A DNA stretch of 64,000 nucleotides from Arthrobotrys musiformis (GCA_036971715.1 JAVHJL010000003.1:2542001-2606000); one strand, 5' to 3'. Positions 36,299 through 49,625 are shown, numbered from the stretch's first letter. The notes: generated from the letters alone by a model not told the origin. Program-made: numbers and translations.

Positions 36299-37528
36299 TT
36301 AGAACACACTAATATAATTTCCGATTCTATCTTTTTGGTTTTGGGCTATGCATTCGGCAATCCACGTGATATTCCGTATTTCCTAAGGAAGGAAGGAGCC
36401 CGCGATATCAGAAACTGATAGAGACTCATGGGGAGGGTGGGATCTACTTACTTGTTCTTGAAGTTTGAGCCATGCATAGACCACAGCGAAGGTGAAGTGA
36501 TGGGTGAATGTACCCTTCGCTAATTCCATTTCTTTTTGATAGAAAACATCTTCGAGACTCTTTTGTGTACCACCACCAATCCCACCACCACCTTGCCCGA
36601 TACCACCCTGGTCAAAGAATGATCTGTATTCGCCAACTATCTCTATCGCCAACCGAACAGCTTCTGGGTCATCGGCGCGGCTCAGCATTAAAGTTCCCTC
36701 TGGATGGAGCTTCCCAATTTCGGGGTATAGCTTTTTGCGATCAGATTTAGATAGCTCCGTCCCGAAGGAATTTAACGTTATATTGATTGCTCTTCTATCG
36801 GCTTCAAACCCGATGATTTCGGACATCAATTCTGCTGTGGCTGTCCCGGAAAGCTCTGGGTCCGTCGTGCAGAACTCGTGGAAGGCCTCCAAATAGCTCT
36901 TGTAAAGGGTGTTTCGGACTATTTCAATATTGAGCTCGTCAAGGTCTGCAGACCGAAGGTTGTCCTTGAAGAACGGCGCCAATGGGGTTTCGACCAAAAC
37001 AATACTATACAGCTCCTCGATATTTGAAGCGACACAAAGTGCAGGGAGCCCTTCAAAAAAGCCGAGGGGGTGACATCGTTCCAGGAGATCCTTGGTGTCG
37101 CGCTCATGCAAAGTCCCTGTAATGAGCAAAGCAACATTATCGATCATGTATGAGTAAGTAAGGAAGTCCATGAACTTTGCAAGCGCTCCAGTTGCTTGGG
37201 CGCGCAGATATCGAAAGTCCTGAACCAGTTTCTCAGTCGCTTTAGCAGCAATAGTCGATGTAGGGAATGGCGATGCAACATTGGAAAGTTGTTCTCCGTA
37301 TGAGGGGGTAAGCTGTAGTTTTAGGTCTGTTATTTGCTGTCGACATTAGCAAAGGCGCTTTAGAAGGCTGGAAATGGCGAAGCCGGGTTACATAAGTGTA
37401 TATGTACCTTCTAAGGTCTCACACTGGGTAAGATTTGAGTAGTTTGAACTAGTAAGAAGACTGTTGCGATATCCACGGACGATTCCCTCCACGTAACCCG
37501 AATGGATGTTGAAGAACAAGCCTTCCAT
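36299..37528 (-). CDS. VMA6: V-type proton ATPase subunit d
   Basis: Three exons, 37,528-37,408, 37,326-36,452 and 36,382-36,299, encode 359 residues. The N-terminus MEGLFFNIHSGYVEGIVRGY and the C-terminus AECIAQNQKDRIGNYISVF are near-invariant in this family. Subunit d is the peripheral V0 protein that couples the rotor to the c-ring at the vacuolar membrane. It has no membrane segment. A Gly-rich stretch (FFDQGGIGQGGGGIGGGTQK) precedes the conserved QKSLEDVFYQKEMELAKG. Both introns close in frame. It is transcribed divergently from RPS0 across a 750-bp gap. Confidence 0.97.
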
Positions 37529-38278
37529 GATGAAATCGTTTGCCGTAGTATAGGTGAGGCGAATAAGGTGATTCGAGGATAGAGGCTCCGAGCATCAGCT
37601 GGTTTGGAGGTCTGGATGTTGGTGAAAGGTGTTTGACCTGTAAAGCGCAGCCTCTTCCGACCACCTCCGCGTCCAAGCGTCATGTCAGGGGTGACTCTGT
37701 TCATGACGCGTTGGCTAGTCCGTCAACAACACATGACCGGTCTTAGAGTTAGATTAGATTAGATTAGATTAGATCATTTGATAAGGGCTTTCCTGCTGCC
37801 CTAACATCCATATACATGTACATCAGCCACACCAGTCGATCCACAGATACAATATCTGCAATCTCGTCCGAATACCACGTCTACACCGTAAAATCTTCAA
37901 TTTCCGAGGCCCGTACACGCGACAAGATAAGTAGTCGTGGTATTGGAAACGACTGTAACCATGCTCTTGAAATTACAAGTCCGTATTATATATGTAATTT
38001 ATGAACCTACTTAATGTGTGTCAGCTTGTGGTCTGGGAATTGTCGAAGTATGGAGGTGAACCTAAGGTGCTGTTGTGGCGCCTATGAGGTAGGGCAGCCA
38101 ACCTAGCCACTTTACTCTTCCTCACCAAAAAACACCTTCACAACACACAAACCTCACAAAATTTTACCCCAAAACTAAAACATCGAGCATCCTCAATATT
38201 TCGCTGCCATCCCCCTACATCCCTCCCAACTTTCCTCGATACTCAACACAGGCAGTAAAATTCAACTTCACCATCACA
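37529..38278. other. Shared divergent promoter region of VMA6 and RPS0
   Basis: No gene is supported. The region contains an (AGATT)n microsatellite at 37,749-37,774 and a C/A-rich, pyrimidine-rich stretch before the RPS0 start (38,100-38,278), as common in ribosomal protein gene leaders. Confidence 0.45.
37749..37774. repeat. (AGATT)n microsatellite, five units
   Basis: Perfect pentanucleotide tandem repeat in the VMA6-RPS0 intergenic region. Confidence 0.85.
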
Positions 38279-39348
38279 ATGGCTACCGCCAAAAATCTCC
38301 CAGCAGTCTTCAATGCCACATCCCAGGACATCGAGATGCTCCTGGCGGCTCAATCCCATCTTGGGTCAAAGAACCTTCAGGTATGAAAAATTTGGTGATG
38401 TGAATGGGATCTTTACGATGGGTACGACGAAGAAGACGAATTTCAATCATCTGCTGACTCTTTAATCTTATAATCAGGTCCACATGGAGCCCTACTTGTG
38501 GAAAACAAGACCAGATGGTATCAACATTATAAATATCGGAAAGACCTGGTAAGAGCATGGCACTTTGGTTGCTACTCCTCAACGGATTTGTATCTAACTG
38601 GGATGTCGTTTCAATACTTAGGGAAAAGATTGTTCTCGCCGCTAGAGTCATTGCTGCTATTGATAACCCGGCCGATGTCTGCGCTATCTCCGCTCGTCCC
38701 TATGGCCAAAGAGCTGTCCTCAAGTTTGCTGCGCATACTGGAGCTACAGCAATTGCTGGCAGATTCACACCTGGAAACTTCACCAACTATATCACCCGAT
38801 CGTTTAAAGAGCCCCGTCTTATCATTGTCACCGACCCCCGAACCGATGCCCAGGCCATCAAGGAGGCCTCTTATGTCAACATCCCTGTCATCGCCCTTTG
38901 CGATACCGACTCGCCCACCGAGTTCGTCGACGTCGCCATTCCAACCAACAACAAGGGCCGTCACGCTATTGGTTTGATTTGGTGGTTGTTGGCCAGGGAG
39001 GTTTTACGGCTACGTGGAACTCTCGCCAGCCGAGACGTTGATTGGGATGTCATGGTTGACCTGTACTTCTACCGTGACCCTGAGGCCGAGGATCAGAAAG
39101 ACCAGGGTGCCGAGGAATCGAAGGTTGCTGGTGCTGAGGAAGCTCCTGCAGCCGCCGAGTTCGCTGCTACTGGTGGCGATTGGGATGCCACTGGCCCAGT
39201 TTCCAACTTCCCTACCACCCAGAGCGGTGCAGCTGGTGCTACTAGCTGGGATGCGGAGGCAGATTGGCAGAATAACCAACCAACTGGCGACTGGGCTGAC
39301 AGCGCGAACGCACCAGCTGCCGGCGAAAGCCAGGGCGCCGGATGGTAG
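38279..39348 (+). CDS. RPS0: 40S ribosomal protein S0 (uS2)
   Basis: Exons 38,279-38,380, 38,478-38,548 and 38,622-39,348 encode 299 residues. The start is MATAKNLPAVFNATSQDIEM. Hallmarks include LAAQSHLGSKNLQ, PYLWKTRPDGINIINIGKTW, RFTPGNFTNYI, TDPRTDAQAIKEASYVNIPV and CDTDSPTEFVDVAIP. uS2 sits at the head-body junction of the small subunit and is needed for late 18S rRNA maturation. The acidic, Trp-containing C-terminal tail (GDWDATGP, ATSWDAEADW, TGDWAD, GAGW) is typical of the eukaryotic RPSA/S0 group. Both introns lie early in the gene, as in many fungal ribosomal protein genes. Confidence 0.97.
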
Positions 39349-40357
39349 TTATCCTTCTCTTTCACGCTTTTGATATCCTTTTTTCTCGAACGGTTTTGCT
39401 CTGTCCTCTTTTTTTTTTTTTTTTTTAATCGCTTGTCATGACACAACGCCCCTCGCCCCTAGCTCCCGCCCATGAAATAAAACTCCTCCCTTTCTCATAA
39501 TGTCGACACTCCGTTTTTCTTGTACGTATGATTTCGAGGGCTTTCAGAGGGTTTGTTATGATTTCCTACTTACTTTAACTTCTACATGTTCGTCCTTCCT
39601 GTTCGCCGGTATGATAACTGCTTCATTCGTCTCTTTTCACTATCATCATCACCATCATGCTTATCTACCAAACCCCGCCCTCCTACATGTATCGATACTC
39701 GAATCCGGAGCTGAGGGTTAAGGCTTCTTCAGCACAAAGACGAATTCACATGTGCGAACTGCTAGTCGTGCAGCTGATATCATCTTCCCGTAGCCCCATA
39801 GTGATGTATTGAATGAAAACGATAATGTCCCAAAGCACCATGCACCCCCACCAAGAGAATAGAATCGTGGAGTAGCATATCCAAGTAACCTAAAAGAATG
39901 CATTGTAACGAGGCAGCGCCTCACCAAACCGCATTTTCGACAACAATGACAACAACAACACGGCAAGACAAGGCGAGGCTAACAAAAAAAACACACACAA
40001 AGAACTGCTATAGCTGTCACTGCCAACCTCTTCAACCTCCTCATCAAGACATCCATCTTCCTCTCCTTCTCCCTCTTTCTCTCCGCCAAAGTCCCCAAGA
40101 AGTGTCCAAGGATTCACGTAGGTTAAGTAGTCACTTACTTACTTGCTTATTCCCTCAGGGCGAACACACCAGCAATCGAGCAGTGCTTTCTCCCCTCTTC
40201 GTCAGGATCGAATGTCAGCCTGCGCTGTTCCCACTACCTCCCCATCCACCACAACATCGACAGAGCCATTGTTTCCTCTAGCCCGTTCCCTGGAAACAAT
40301 CAAACATTATCGCCAGCCATTGATTGTTAATGCTCTCCCGACTCATCTCCCTCAAAC
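39349..40357. other. Intergenic region between RPS0 and the J-domain gene
   Basis: No gene is supported. A T run at about 39,411-39,426 lies in the RPS0 3' region; the right half is C/T- and A-rich and probably forms the promoter of the J-domain gene. Confidence 0.4.
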
Positions 40358-43300
40358 ATGCCGAGGGAAGACGTGACTATCGATCACTATGCGGCTCTAG
40401 AGGTCTCCGTTACTGCTACGTCTGATGAAATAAAGAAGCAATTTCGGAAACTTGGTATGACTCGCGCTATCCACCCGTTCCACCATTCTAACGGCTTTGT
40501 GTAGCCTTGAAATACCACCCCGATCGGAACCCCGGCCGCGAGGCCGAGTTCAACGCGAAGTTTCAACAGATCCAGGCGGCTCACGAGCTTCTCACGGATC
40601 CTGGGAGACGAAAACTTTATGATCGATCCCGGTTGCACTACAATGGCAACAATAAACCTAAACCGGACCGATACGATACCTCCACTCCTTCAAATGAACC
40701 AGCGGCATCCTCTAGGAAATACACTAGCAACGCGCATAGATCTGCATATGCCACAGGCGCTCGGCCTAGCGATGCGCATTTCTCAGCCAAATCCCAGTGG
40801 GACCATGCCTCTCGCACATACACCCCAGGCGGAGCGTCTGCGTGGAAGGCTGCGCAAGAGAGATGGCAGCAACGCAGCTCTCGTGAAATACCCCGCACAC
40901 CCAAGAAAACCAGGGAAAATCCATATACCAGTGTGGACCCCGAACCACCTTCCACAAGTGAATCAGCCTATAGATTCTACAAGGATGACGGGACCGGGAC
41001 TGCTGGCGGGAAGAAGTCAACTAGGCATGGCTTCTTTGGCGATAGAAACCCCCGCGAAAAGGAATGGATGGACCCAAGTTCGGAACACAAGCCTGGAGGG
41101 AGCTATAATCGACGAAGTGGCGGCATCTGGGAAACAAAATCTTCGTCAGAGGAGGACGGCCCGCGCCAATCCACGTTCTACGCATTCACCCCCCGAACCC
41201 GCTTGAGGACAAATCTTCGAGACACTAGCCCAGATCGACCAAACCCGCATGGGAACAACCATCAAAATGGGGGCTACTCAGCGAAGCCGAAAACAGCAAG
41301 CCCGTCTGACCCTGCGGTATCGCCACAACGCTCAGGGGTTTTTACGCGGCCTCAAACCATGCGGGAATCAAAGGAGCACAGTGACCAGACATCATTTAAC
41401 CAAGACCGACGGAAAAGTAACTCGTCAGTGGGTTTGGAAGGCACTGAGAGGAGGAAGTTTTCTTATCTTTTTAATGAAGATGGGCTACGTAGGCCCCACC
41501 GTGCGACAAAGCAAAATATGGGTAGCGACCACGACGAAGAGAACGATGGCTTCCCGAAGATTCGCAACATACCGCTACGCCAGTCCTATCCCTCCTCGAG
41601 GCGCAATACTTTGGACCGGGAAGGCACCGCATCGAAAGGGTCAGGAGAGAACCGGAGCAACCACGGGCCTAAGAACCAGGAGCGGCAACGCTTCAATGGG
41701 CATTCGTATGGGAAATCTGAGGGTACTGTTCAAACTATCGTTCAACCTCATTCAGCCTTGTGATAAAACTAACTTGGCCAGCAGATTTTCACACTCCATT
41801 GAACTCTTTTAAATCGTACTGCTCCCCCTACCCCGTCAAAAAAAATAAAAATTACCAGAACCTACCTAACAAGTGATTTGCCTTAGTTTTGAAACAAACG
41901 CATCATCGCCCTCTAGCTTTCCAGGGAGCCCTCCAAAGGAGGAGCCGAGACCCAAATCATTCTCTCCTTCCGACTGGAATACTGTCTTCAGCGGCACCGA
42001 AAATATATTTGCACCACCCTTTCGAAAGGGATCGCAGAGCCCACGCAAAGGCCCGGCGTTGCCTAAGCTTCAAACCAGCACCAACACTGGCGGTACCCGT
42101 TGGAACTTTTCCCGACCGCGACCGACCTCTACTTCTGAGGAATCCCCAGGTGCTGCCAAGGACATCGGCTTAGATGAACCGTCACCCCGAGGCGATTCGC
42201 CGAGATCACCTGAAGGCACCGCGAACACTCACGATTCTGACCCATTCCCCCAAAACGCATTCGTTTTCGAGGAATGGCAGAAGGCGTTTTCTGAGACGAA
42301 CCCGTTCAATATAAACCCATCCCACCAGCATACTTCTGGGTCTACTGCACGGTCAACCTCGAAACACCGTAAAACTGCCACTACAAAGCGAAGCGCTGGG
42401 TCTTTCACGACTCAAAAAGTGCCTATCACGGATAACAATAACGCAAATAGTTCTGCATCGGTAACGCCTACCGAGAAGAATGGCCGCCCTCCGCCAAACG
42501 AACCATCATCGGCCCAGAAAGATGTCAATTCGGACGCGAACACTAGTATCCCCTCTCCTATTGCAATGGACATTGATACCCCGCAAAAGAGCCCTGCTTC
42601 TCTCCACACTGCCCCAGTCACTCCCATACGCCAAAAGCCTTCAACCTCGAAAAACTTGCCAACGGACCACAGCCCCGCTGTTTCGGAAGAAGATCCCGTC
42701 TCTCCTATCAGAGGCGACGGAGTTCCGATTTCTCCGCTAAGGCCCGACGAGGTACCTCAACGAGACAACGACTCCGCCGAAGCGCCATCACTTAACCTTC
42801 CTGGGGACGCCCCACCTTTGCGCCCAAATCCCCGAGACATTCCTTCCCGAGGGTCAACATTCCCAGATCTTGGAAGCCTCCGTAACATGGAACCACTGTC
42901 GTATGCTTCTGCTAATGGCCTAAACAACCACTGGCAGGGTCTGCGAGATAATCTCCCGTTTGAATCCAAAGCAGCTCCATTTGTCCAATTATCGCCAGCG
43001 CCAGAACACCCCAAGAACCGCCCTAGCCCCCCGAAGCCCCCCGAAGCCCCCACGGCACCAAACGAAATTTCACTTACATCGTATGACAAATATTGTGCGC
43101 AAATGACGGTATATCAAGCCCATTGGAATGAATACAACGGGAAAATCGTCAATCACTTGAGGGCCCGGCTTGACACAGACATTCTGCAATGTGCCCAAAA
43201 CAAAGGTTTCGCAACCGGAACGAGCACCGACCCCGAAACTGGTATAAGACTTGACTTGAAACAAACCATGAAGGCGATATCAGAGCTAGATGAGGACAGG

Positions 43301-43402
43301 AAAATCCGTGCGGAGTGGGAGACTTCTATCGGGATACACAAGAAAGCATTGATACAATGGAAATCCTACCTTGAGAGCCTCGAGGCCGCTGGGTTCGCAT
43401 AG
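40358..43402 (+). CDS. J-domain (DnaJ) protein with long disordered region
   Basis: Three exons, 40,358-40,454, 40,505-41,705 and 41,887-43,402, close exactly in frame to 937 residues. The first ~70 residues are a J domain: YAALEVSVTATSDEIKKQF, LKYHPDRNPG (HPD at residues 37-39), FQQIQAAHELLTDPGRRKLY. It should stimulate an Hsp70 ATPase. Most of the rest is Pro/Ser/Asn/Arg-rich and disordered. The last ~120 residues (SYDKYCAQMTVYQAHWNEYN to the C-terminus) look helical and ordered. The second intron (41,706-41,886, donor GTATGG, CTAAC branch point) is inferred from frame and signals. No transmembrane segment is present. The client is unknown. Confidence 0.82.
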
Positions 43403-43789
43403 CTAGCGTAGTTTTACAGGCGGAATGCATTTCGATCTGCACAACTTGAAGCTGCGCTTTTTTCAAGCATAATTTCTACCATAGCCTACATTACTTTTGT
43501 ATTATCATCACGGAGATACCCCATAGCGTTTTGTTCTTCTTGTTATTCTTCTCGTTTATTTCTTTGTTTTCTTTGTTTTCGGTCCCTTTTCGGTCTCTCC
43601 CCTCTTCCTCTCTCCACCCTTCCTTCATTTCTGTTTTTTTTTTTTTTTTTTTTTTTTTTCAAAAAGAGCATTGAATGGTGTCTGTGACGGTTTAGCAACA
43701 CATTGGGGGTTTTGATATTGTTATTAACTGCAGTCTTGAGTTTTGGGTGCTGAAGGGCATCTTCAATATTTGCTTGCATTCACATTACA
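43403..43789. other. Convergent 3' ends of the J-domain gene and HIS5
   Basis: No gene. It includes a 31-base T run (about 43,627-43,657) and pyrimidine-rich flanks. Confidence 0.45.
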
Positions 43790-45228
43790 TCATCGGTCTT
43801 CTCGGAAAACTTCTTCTAGCTTTGCCAATAGTTTTGTTGTTTCTTGCTCCGTGCCAACTGTTATCCTCAAACATCCTGTGCAACCTAACTCGTTGCCACG
43901 ATATCTAACGACAATACCCTTTGCTTCTGCTAGCTGTGAGTACACTGCCCTAGCCGCCTCGTTGTCTGGTTGGCCACCGATGGACCTTGGACTATTGAGA
44001 ATCTCGACTAGGAGAAAGTTCGCATCGTAACCACCTAGGAATCGGCCGATCCGCGAGATTTTAGGGAGCTCCCGAACCAATCTGTCCCTTTGTTGAAGTA
44101 TCAACTCTCTGTGAGAGCCCATAACCTCTAAGCCTGTTTTGGAAACGGCGTGTGCGGCGAGTGTTGATGTTAAAGAGGAGACATTGTATGGTGCCTTTAG
44201 ATTGTTTAGGAGACGTGCTATTCCCGGTGGCGCGAACGCAAATCCCAACCTAGGGCCGTGAGTAAGTATGACTTGGAGTTGGACTAAAGATGGGCATACC
44301 GTATACCGGCCATGCCGAAGGCTTTGGATAACGTTTGCATCACCACTAGATTCGGGTAATCATTCACCCAATGGGCAAGGCTCTTGCCGTGGCTAGCGAA
44401 GTCGATGTAGGCCTCGTCGAGTATGATGACACCGTTCCAGTTGCACTCAAGAACAGCCTTTAATCGATCAGGATCCACCAGTTTCCCCGTTGGGTTTCCT
44501 GGAGAGCATATGTAAACCAATTTAATTCGAGGGTCGCTTTCCAGTTTTTCTCGTATTTTAGCCGGCTGGATGTCGAAGCTAGGTGACACTCCTTCGACTT
44601 CGAGCGGCACTTTTACGACCTCGACATCGTTGACCTGAGCAGCTACGGTATACATCCCGTAGGTTGGAGGGCAGACTAATATTTTATCAACGCCAGGGAT
44701 GCAGAAGCATCGGATAAGTCCATCGATTGCCTCATCGGAGCCTACACCGACAAAGAGATTGTCAGGTGTTAATGTTGCTAGGGGGTCCGAAGGCTGTCGA
44801 AGGTTGCACAGAAGTTGTTTGAGCTCTATTTGGTGCCTAACGAATTTCTGGATCAGGAAACCTGTGTATCTTGGGCTGAAAGAGTAGCCTTTTTGGTAGT
44901 TCTGAAGACCAATGGTCCTGGAATGGGTAGGGATGACCTACGGGTCCGGATATCTGTTTAAACCCGCAAGCCTCAGAGTTCTTCCTCCGATCTCATGGTC
45001 GACAGACAAGTCCATGGAAAGGGATGGCCCATACGAATTCTCATTCGCGTCTAACAGCGTATTACTTCCATCATCCTTGTAATCGCTATAGCGAGAGATC
45101 TTACGGTTAGCTGATAAAGACTTTCGAGAACGGATTTAACGAACGAACTCTCTGGCACATCGGTATGGCTGGAGGGCCACGATGTTCGGTCTGGCGCAGG
45201 CCTCAAGGTCGAATGTGAACCCCCCCAT
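43790..45228 (-). CDS. HIS5: Histidinol-phosphate aminotransferase
   Basis: Four exons, 45,228-45,149, 45,085-44,942, 44,836-44,300 and 44,249-43,790, give 406 residues. The start is MGGFTFDLEACARPNIVALQ. It shows fold-type I PLP motifs: DANENSYGPS near the N-terminus, VGVGSDEAIDGLIRC, CSPGNPTGK, ILDEAYIDFAS and TLSKAFGMAG with the PLP lysine at residue 246. A conserved Arg lies in CLRITVGTEQE. The enzyme converts imidazole-acetol phosphate to histidinol phosphate in histidine biosynthesis, in the cytosol. The first intron has an unusual donor (GTTCGT) but restores RDDYKDDG exactly. Confidence 0.95.
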
Positions 45229-45742
45229 GGTTGTTCTTGGTGAATTTGGATTCTGGGATATAGTTTTGTTTTCGAGGTTTGATCTCTTAGCGATTTGACA
45301 TACCCACTCAAGTTCTTGGTAATTTTATAGACAACCCATGCAGCGTGTTCGGCGGCTTCTAGGTCCGAGTACGGAGAAACATTGGGAGTCATTCATCTTC
45401 CACACATTGGATGGAATACGACTGAGAAGTATAGGCAGCGAAAATCTGACGGAAGTTGGTTTACCTAGCCCTTAAGTAGTAATACAGAGATGATAAAAAA
45501 GGCCAACCCAAATAGTGATACGATCCCCATCGACGACACAAGTATCTATGAAACATGCATAGGCCCACTCTCGAACATATCATTACACTAGCTAGTATAA
45601 TTCCAAGCGGGCCATATTTGGGTAAAGCAAACCATATCTAACCCTTTTCTCCAGTTTTATACAGTTTGGAAGCAAGATGAGATCAAATGGGACTTGAGGA
45701 ACGAAAGGGGGGGTTTTTTTTTTTTTGGTTTTGTTTTCCTTG

Positions 45743-45775
<33 letters not shown>

Positions 45776-45876
45776 AAGCGATATAAGGTACGGAAGCGTT
45801 CAGTCCACGCCTTGGTCCATGCCTGATACACATCACATAGATAGATTAGTTCCATTTCGATCAGATCTCGGAAAAG
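45229..45876. other. Intergenic region between NMA111 and HIS5
   Basis: No gene is supported. It contains T runs at about 45,714-45,725 and 45,747-45,774 in the NMA111 3' region, and the HIS5 promoter. A 113-codon minus-strand frame overlapping HIS5 exon 1 is out of frame with the real protein. Confidence 0.45.
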
Positions 45877-48800
45877 TTACGTACTATCACTCAGAATTCC
45901 CGTATCCAAGCCCGAATGTGGTTTTCCGTGTTCATAGGTGACTCGGCGCCACCCGCAGGCTTCCAAAGGGTCCTTAATAAATTCCATTGTGGGGAACTAG
46001 AAATAAGATGTCAGTTTCCGGTTTGTGATTATGGGTATGATGAGATGCTCACGTAGTGCTCGTTCTTCTTCATGGTAATTACAAAGGGTACGTTGTCGAA
46101 AGTGATAACACGCAGACGGAAGTCTAAAATTCTCTAGATTTAGCCGATACTTCACGGAGAACACTTGGGCTTCATCTACTCACAAGTATTGTCAGGGATC
46201 TTAGAAACTTCTTTCAAGAAGGAATCCAAATCCGGTGTCGGAACTCCGTTCACAGCTAGCACAAAGTTTGTAGGTACGAGCTGGTACTGAAATGCCGGCG
46301 ATCCTCGCGACTATTAGTAGTAAAAAAGGGTTAGAAACCGCAAGACTGTGTAGGGGCCGGTTATTATCTTACTCTGGCCGACACATACACCTCTGAGTGC
46401 ATATGACTGATTTGTTGTCGGACGGCGTGATGGGGCCGGTGCAAAACTGCTCCACAAAAGACAACCACACGGTTTGTTTCAATGTCACTAGTCGTAACCG
46501 TTGGGACTTTGATGCTAAGCTCTTCACAATTGCGTACAACATGAATATCGAGCTCATCATGGTCATACATAACATCCAGATCCGATATTCGGGTCATGAT
46601 TTTCCCATTGAGTGTTAGTATCAGGTCCCCTTCCTCCAAGGTCTGGACTGGACCGCATGAAACCTTCCTGACGATAAATAGCTGGTGCCTCTGCGGGTTA
46701 TCCTGTTCTACTTTCCGGATCCAATCTTCCGATACTCCCATAACACGGGCTTGACTCATTTGGATTGTGTGCAGTTCGACATCGAGGATCCGGAGGTTCG
46801 GGATCTGCCCTCTCTGGATTTGTCGGATAACCGGTAATATTGTTGGAGTTGACAGGCCTAGATGGTATTCGATGTCCTTAGAACCGTGTGCGCGGTCTCC
46901 GAGATAAGTTAGCCACAGTGCTTGGACGGTCCCATCTTCATCGGCGAGTACTCCGCTTGCGCACTGGGCACTTAAGCTCGTGTCAACTGTGATTGCGTCT
47001 AGGTTGATTGCCCGGTAACGGGGTGCCATCGAGTTTGCGGGGATAGCAACAGTAGTGATGTCCGTAATTGTAGTCTTCGTCGTCACCACACGAAAATTAT
47101 GATTGAATCCGAAAAACACCGTCGAAGAACCTTGGCGGACGCTCTCAGTGCTAAGTTTAGCCGACCTAACTGGAGCCTGGACAAGCGTCGGGTCGTACTG
47201 AACGACAGCGTAGTTCTGCAATGGGTGCAAAAATACAACTCTGCCCGGGACAACTACCGATTCCGCAATCGTCAATGTTAAATCGCAAAGGTCGTATGGA
47301 ACGAATGCCCGGGAAACGACCACCAATCCTTTTTCATGATCAACAACGACACCAAACCCGACCTATCATAGTTAGAGTTTGTTCCAGTAGTACGGGTATG
47401 ATGCTTACCTTTCTGGGGAGCGGGTAGCCGTCAATTTTCAAGGGCATCTCGCAGGCTATACGGACAAAGCTTCTAACGAGATCAGAAGCCCCAGCAAACC
47501 CGGGGTTGTCAAGCGTGACGAATTGGGCTGACATTGGCTGGAGAGGCTTCGGCGGCAACGCATCCGCAACTTCCTTGAAATCCCATAGCCCGGAGGAGTC
47601 TATCAAGAGAGTAATGTTAATGTAATTTTCTGTTAAGGGGTGGGGGACTGCGTACCATTTCTGATAGCCATTCTCATTTTGGACGTCCAATGTCGGTCAA
47701 TTTGTAATATAGAGGTGTTAAGCGTGTGCAAATCCCTCAAGTGCCTATATGTTACAACAACCCTGGAACGGTCTTCTCATCGTGTAAGCGAGGGACAGGC
47801 GAGCGCTTCCGCTTCATGTCATACCTGGTATGTTTTTCATGACATTTATGAATGTCTCGAGGTCGGGAGTTCTTTCGTTATCCACGGACTACATTCGTTA
47901 GCTTTGATATCTGTAAAAATGGTGTCAAGAACGCTTACCGCAATGATCCATCCTTTATCAGAACCATCGAATCTAAATGTCCCAGCAGGTTCTGAGACGT
48001 AAACACCCTTCACGGGAATTGCGTATAGTCTTGCGAGCTGGTATGATAGATCGTGAAACGAGGCGCCACAAACGGTGAGGAATCGGTCTGGTGTGATTGC
48101 ATGGAGGTCCCCGACACTGAGCTCAACTTCAATATCTTGACCCCCTCGCTGCAAAAGTAATTTAATGCTGCTCCCGACATTGCTATCTAAAATATCGTCT
48201 AAGCGGACGAATTTAGTGATCAATTCATCGTTGATTTTTATGAGGATATCCCCTTCCTAAAACACGTATTAGTATTATAAATTAAATGTTGATTCGGTGT
48301 TGGGAGGCGCCCGATCCTACTTCGATTGATTTATATCCAGGCCCTCCTGGCAGTACGGTTTCAGCGACCAACATCCCGATTTCTTTTGGGAAATTTTGGC
48401 GGATAGCGGCCTCCCAGGGAGGCGTCAACCCTAACCGGCGGCATTCGTCAAAGGGCTTGATCAGCCATTGTGTCTGTATTGTGCCACGGGCAACGCTTTC
48501 ATTATTTTGAATACACTGGAGGGCTCGCAGAGGGCGATCAAGGGGCAGGAAGTAGTCGGTCGCGGCTAGGATTCCCTAATTAGCAACTTTAACGCTAAAA
48601 GATGGATATTGCCAGGATTTTCCACGTACCTTCGGTACTCCCGCCCGCCTGCAAGGCAACTGCAAACCCGTCGACATTTACGACTGGAGAACCTGAGCTA
48701 CCCCCACTTGCCGAAGCTGCCGCTTGAATATAGTTGGTGTCTGAAATAGTTAGAGCCCGAAGGCATACTACAAAAAAAGAAAAGAAAAGAAAGGAGGAAA

Positions 48801-49625
48801 GGGCGTACGTACTAAAGTCATTGTAGCCATCGCCGTAGTCGGGCGCGTTTCTGTCCGTTCTACTGATAACACCAGATAGAATGCTAAGCTTTTCGCCAGC
48901 ATCATTCCCAACCACTCTTATCTCAACGCCAACCTCTAAAATCAAAATCATCAGCAATCACTTCACCAACGGGCATGAGGGCTTTTCATACTCGCAAGAT
49001 CAGGTCGTAGCGTCAGCTCCCCAACTTCCATGTACTTAATCTTCGAAGGGTTAAATTTTAGAATGCCGAAGTCGTGAACAGGGTCGCGGTATACAGGATA
49101 AACGTCGCACTTCGAAAGTTAGCATATCAGAATTAGTGTAGGCCACGGTAAAATACACCAAAGATATGTTACCTCTTCATGGTTGTCGAAGACACAGTAT
49201 CCCCAAAATGGACCCGCGCAAGCAACGTGCCTGTTAGTGAGAATTAATCCTCTGACATTGTCGACAACAAAGCCGGTTGCTTCACTCGTAACTGCTGGGT
49301 CGGCGTCGAAGGAACAGGTTTGGCAAAACCTTATTGAGACGACATTCCTGACAACGGATTCTATAGTTCTTTGCCATTCGACAGAGTCTCCGGTCGAAGC
49401 TATGTGGGGAACCATTCTTGGTTCTGACTGTGCTTGCTCCAGCGCCGCTAAAAGGTCCTGCTCTGCCATCATGTTGATATCATCATCAGCATCCTCGTCG
49501 TTGTATTCGGTGGTATCTTCGAACTCAATCTCGAAGTGGTCGCCTTTCACATGTTTGCTTGGGCGGATGAACTGCGCCGAGCCAGAGTGCCTCCTCTTAC
49601 TTCGAGATTCTGCCGTTGCCTCCAT
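45877..49625 (-). CDS. NMA111: Nuclear HtrA-family serine protease Nma111
   Basis: I place 13 exons: 49,625-49,173; 49,109-48,992; 48,935-48,813; 48,740-48,630; 48,565-48,321; 48,256-47,939; 47,888-47,825; 47,772-47,656; 47,599-47,409; 47,362-46,373; 46,310-46,184; 46,123-46,053; 45,996-45,877. They total exactly 1016 codons (1015 residues), the normal size. The catalytic triad is visible: His133 (LTNRHVA), Asp164 (VHDFGIL) and Ser249 (GGSSGSPVV). Two HtrA-like halves with PDZ domains follow; the second half is the degenerate one. A basic N-terminus (SRSKRRHSG) fits nuclear import. Yeast Nma111 promotes apoptosis-like death and degrades Bir1. The start is the first ATG of the frame, before an acidic stretch. 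Confidence 0.95.

Noticed and set aside
41706..41886. J-domain gene ending at 41,763 and a separate gene from 41,873
   Set aside because: An intron 41,706-41,886 with a CTAAC branch point joins both frames exactly, and the second frame has no ATG at its start.
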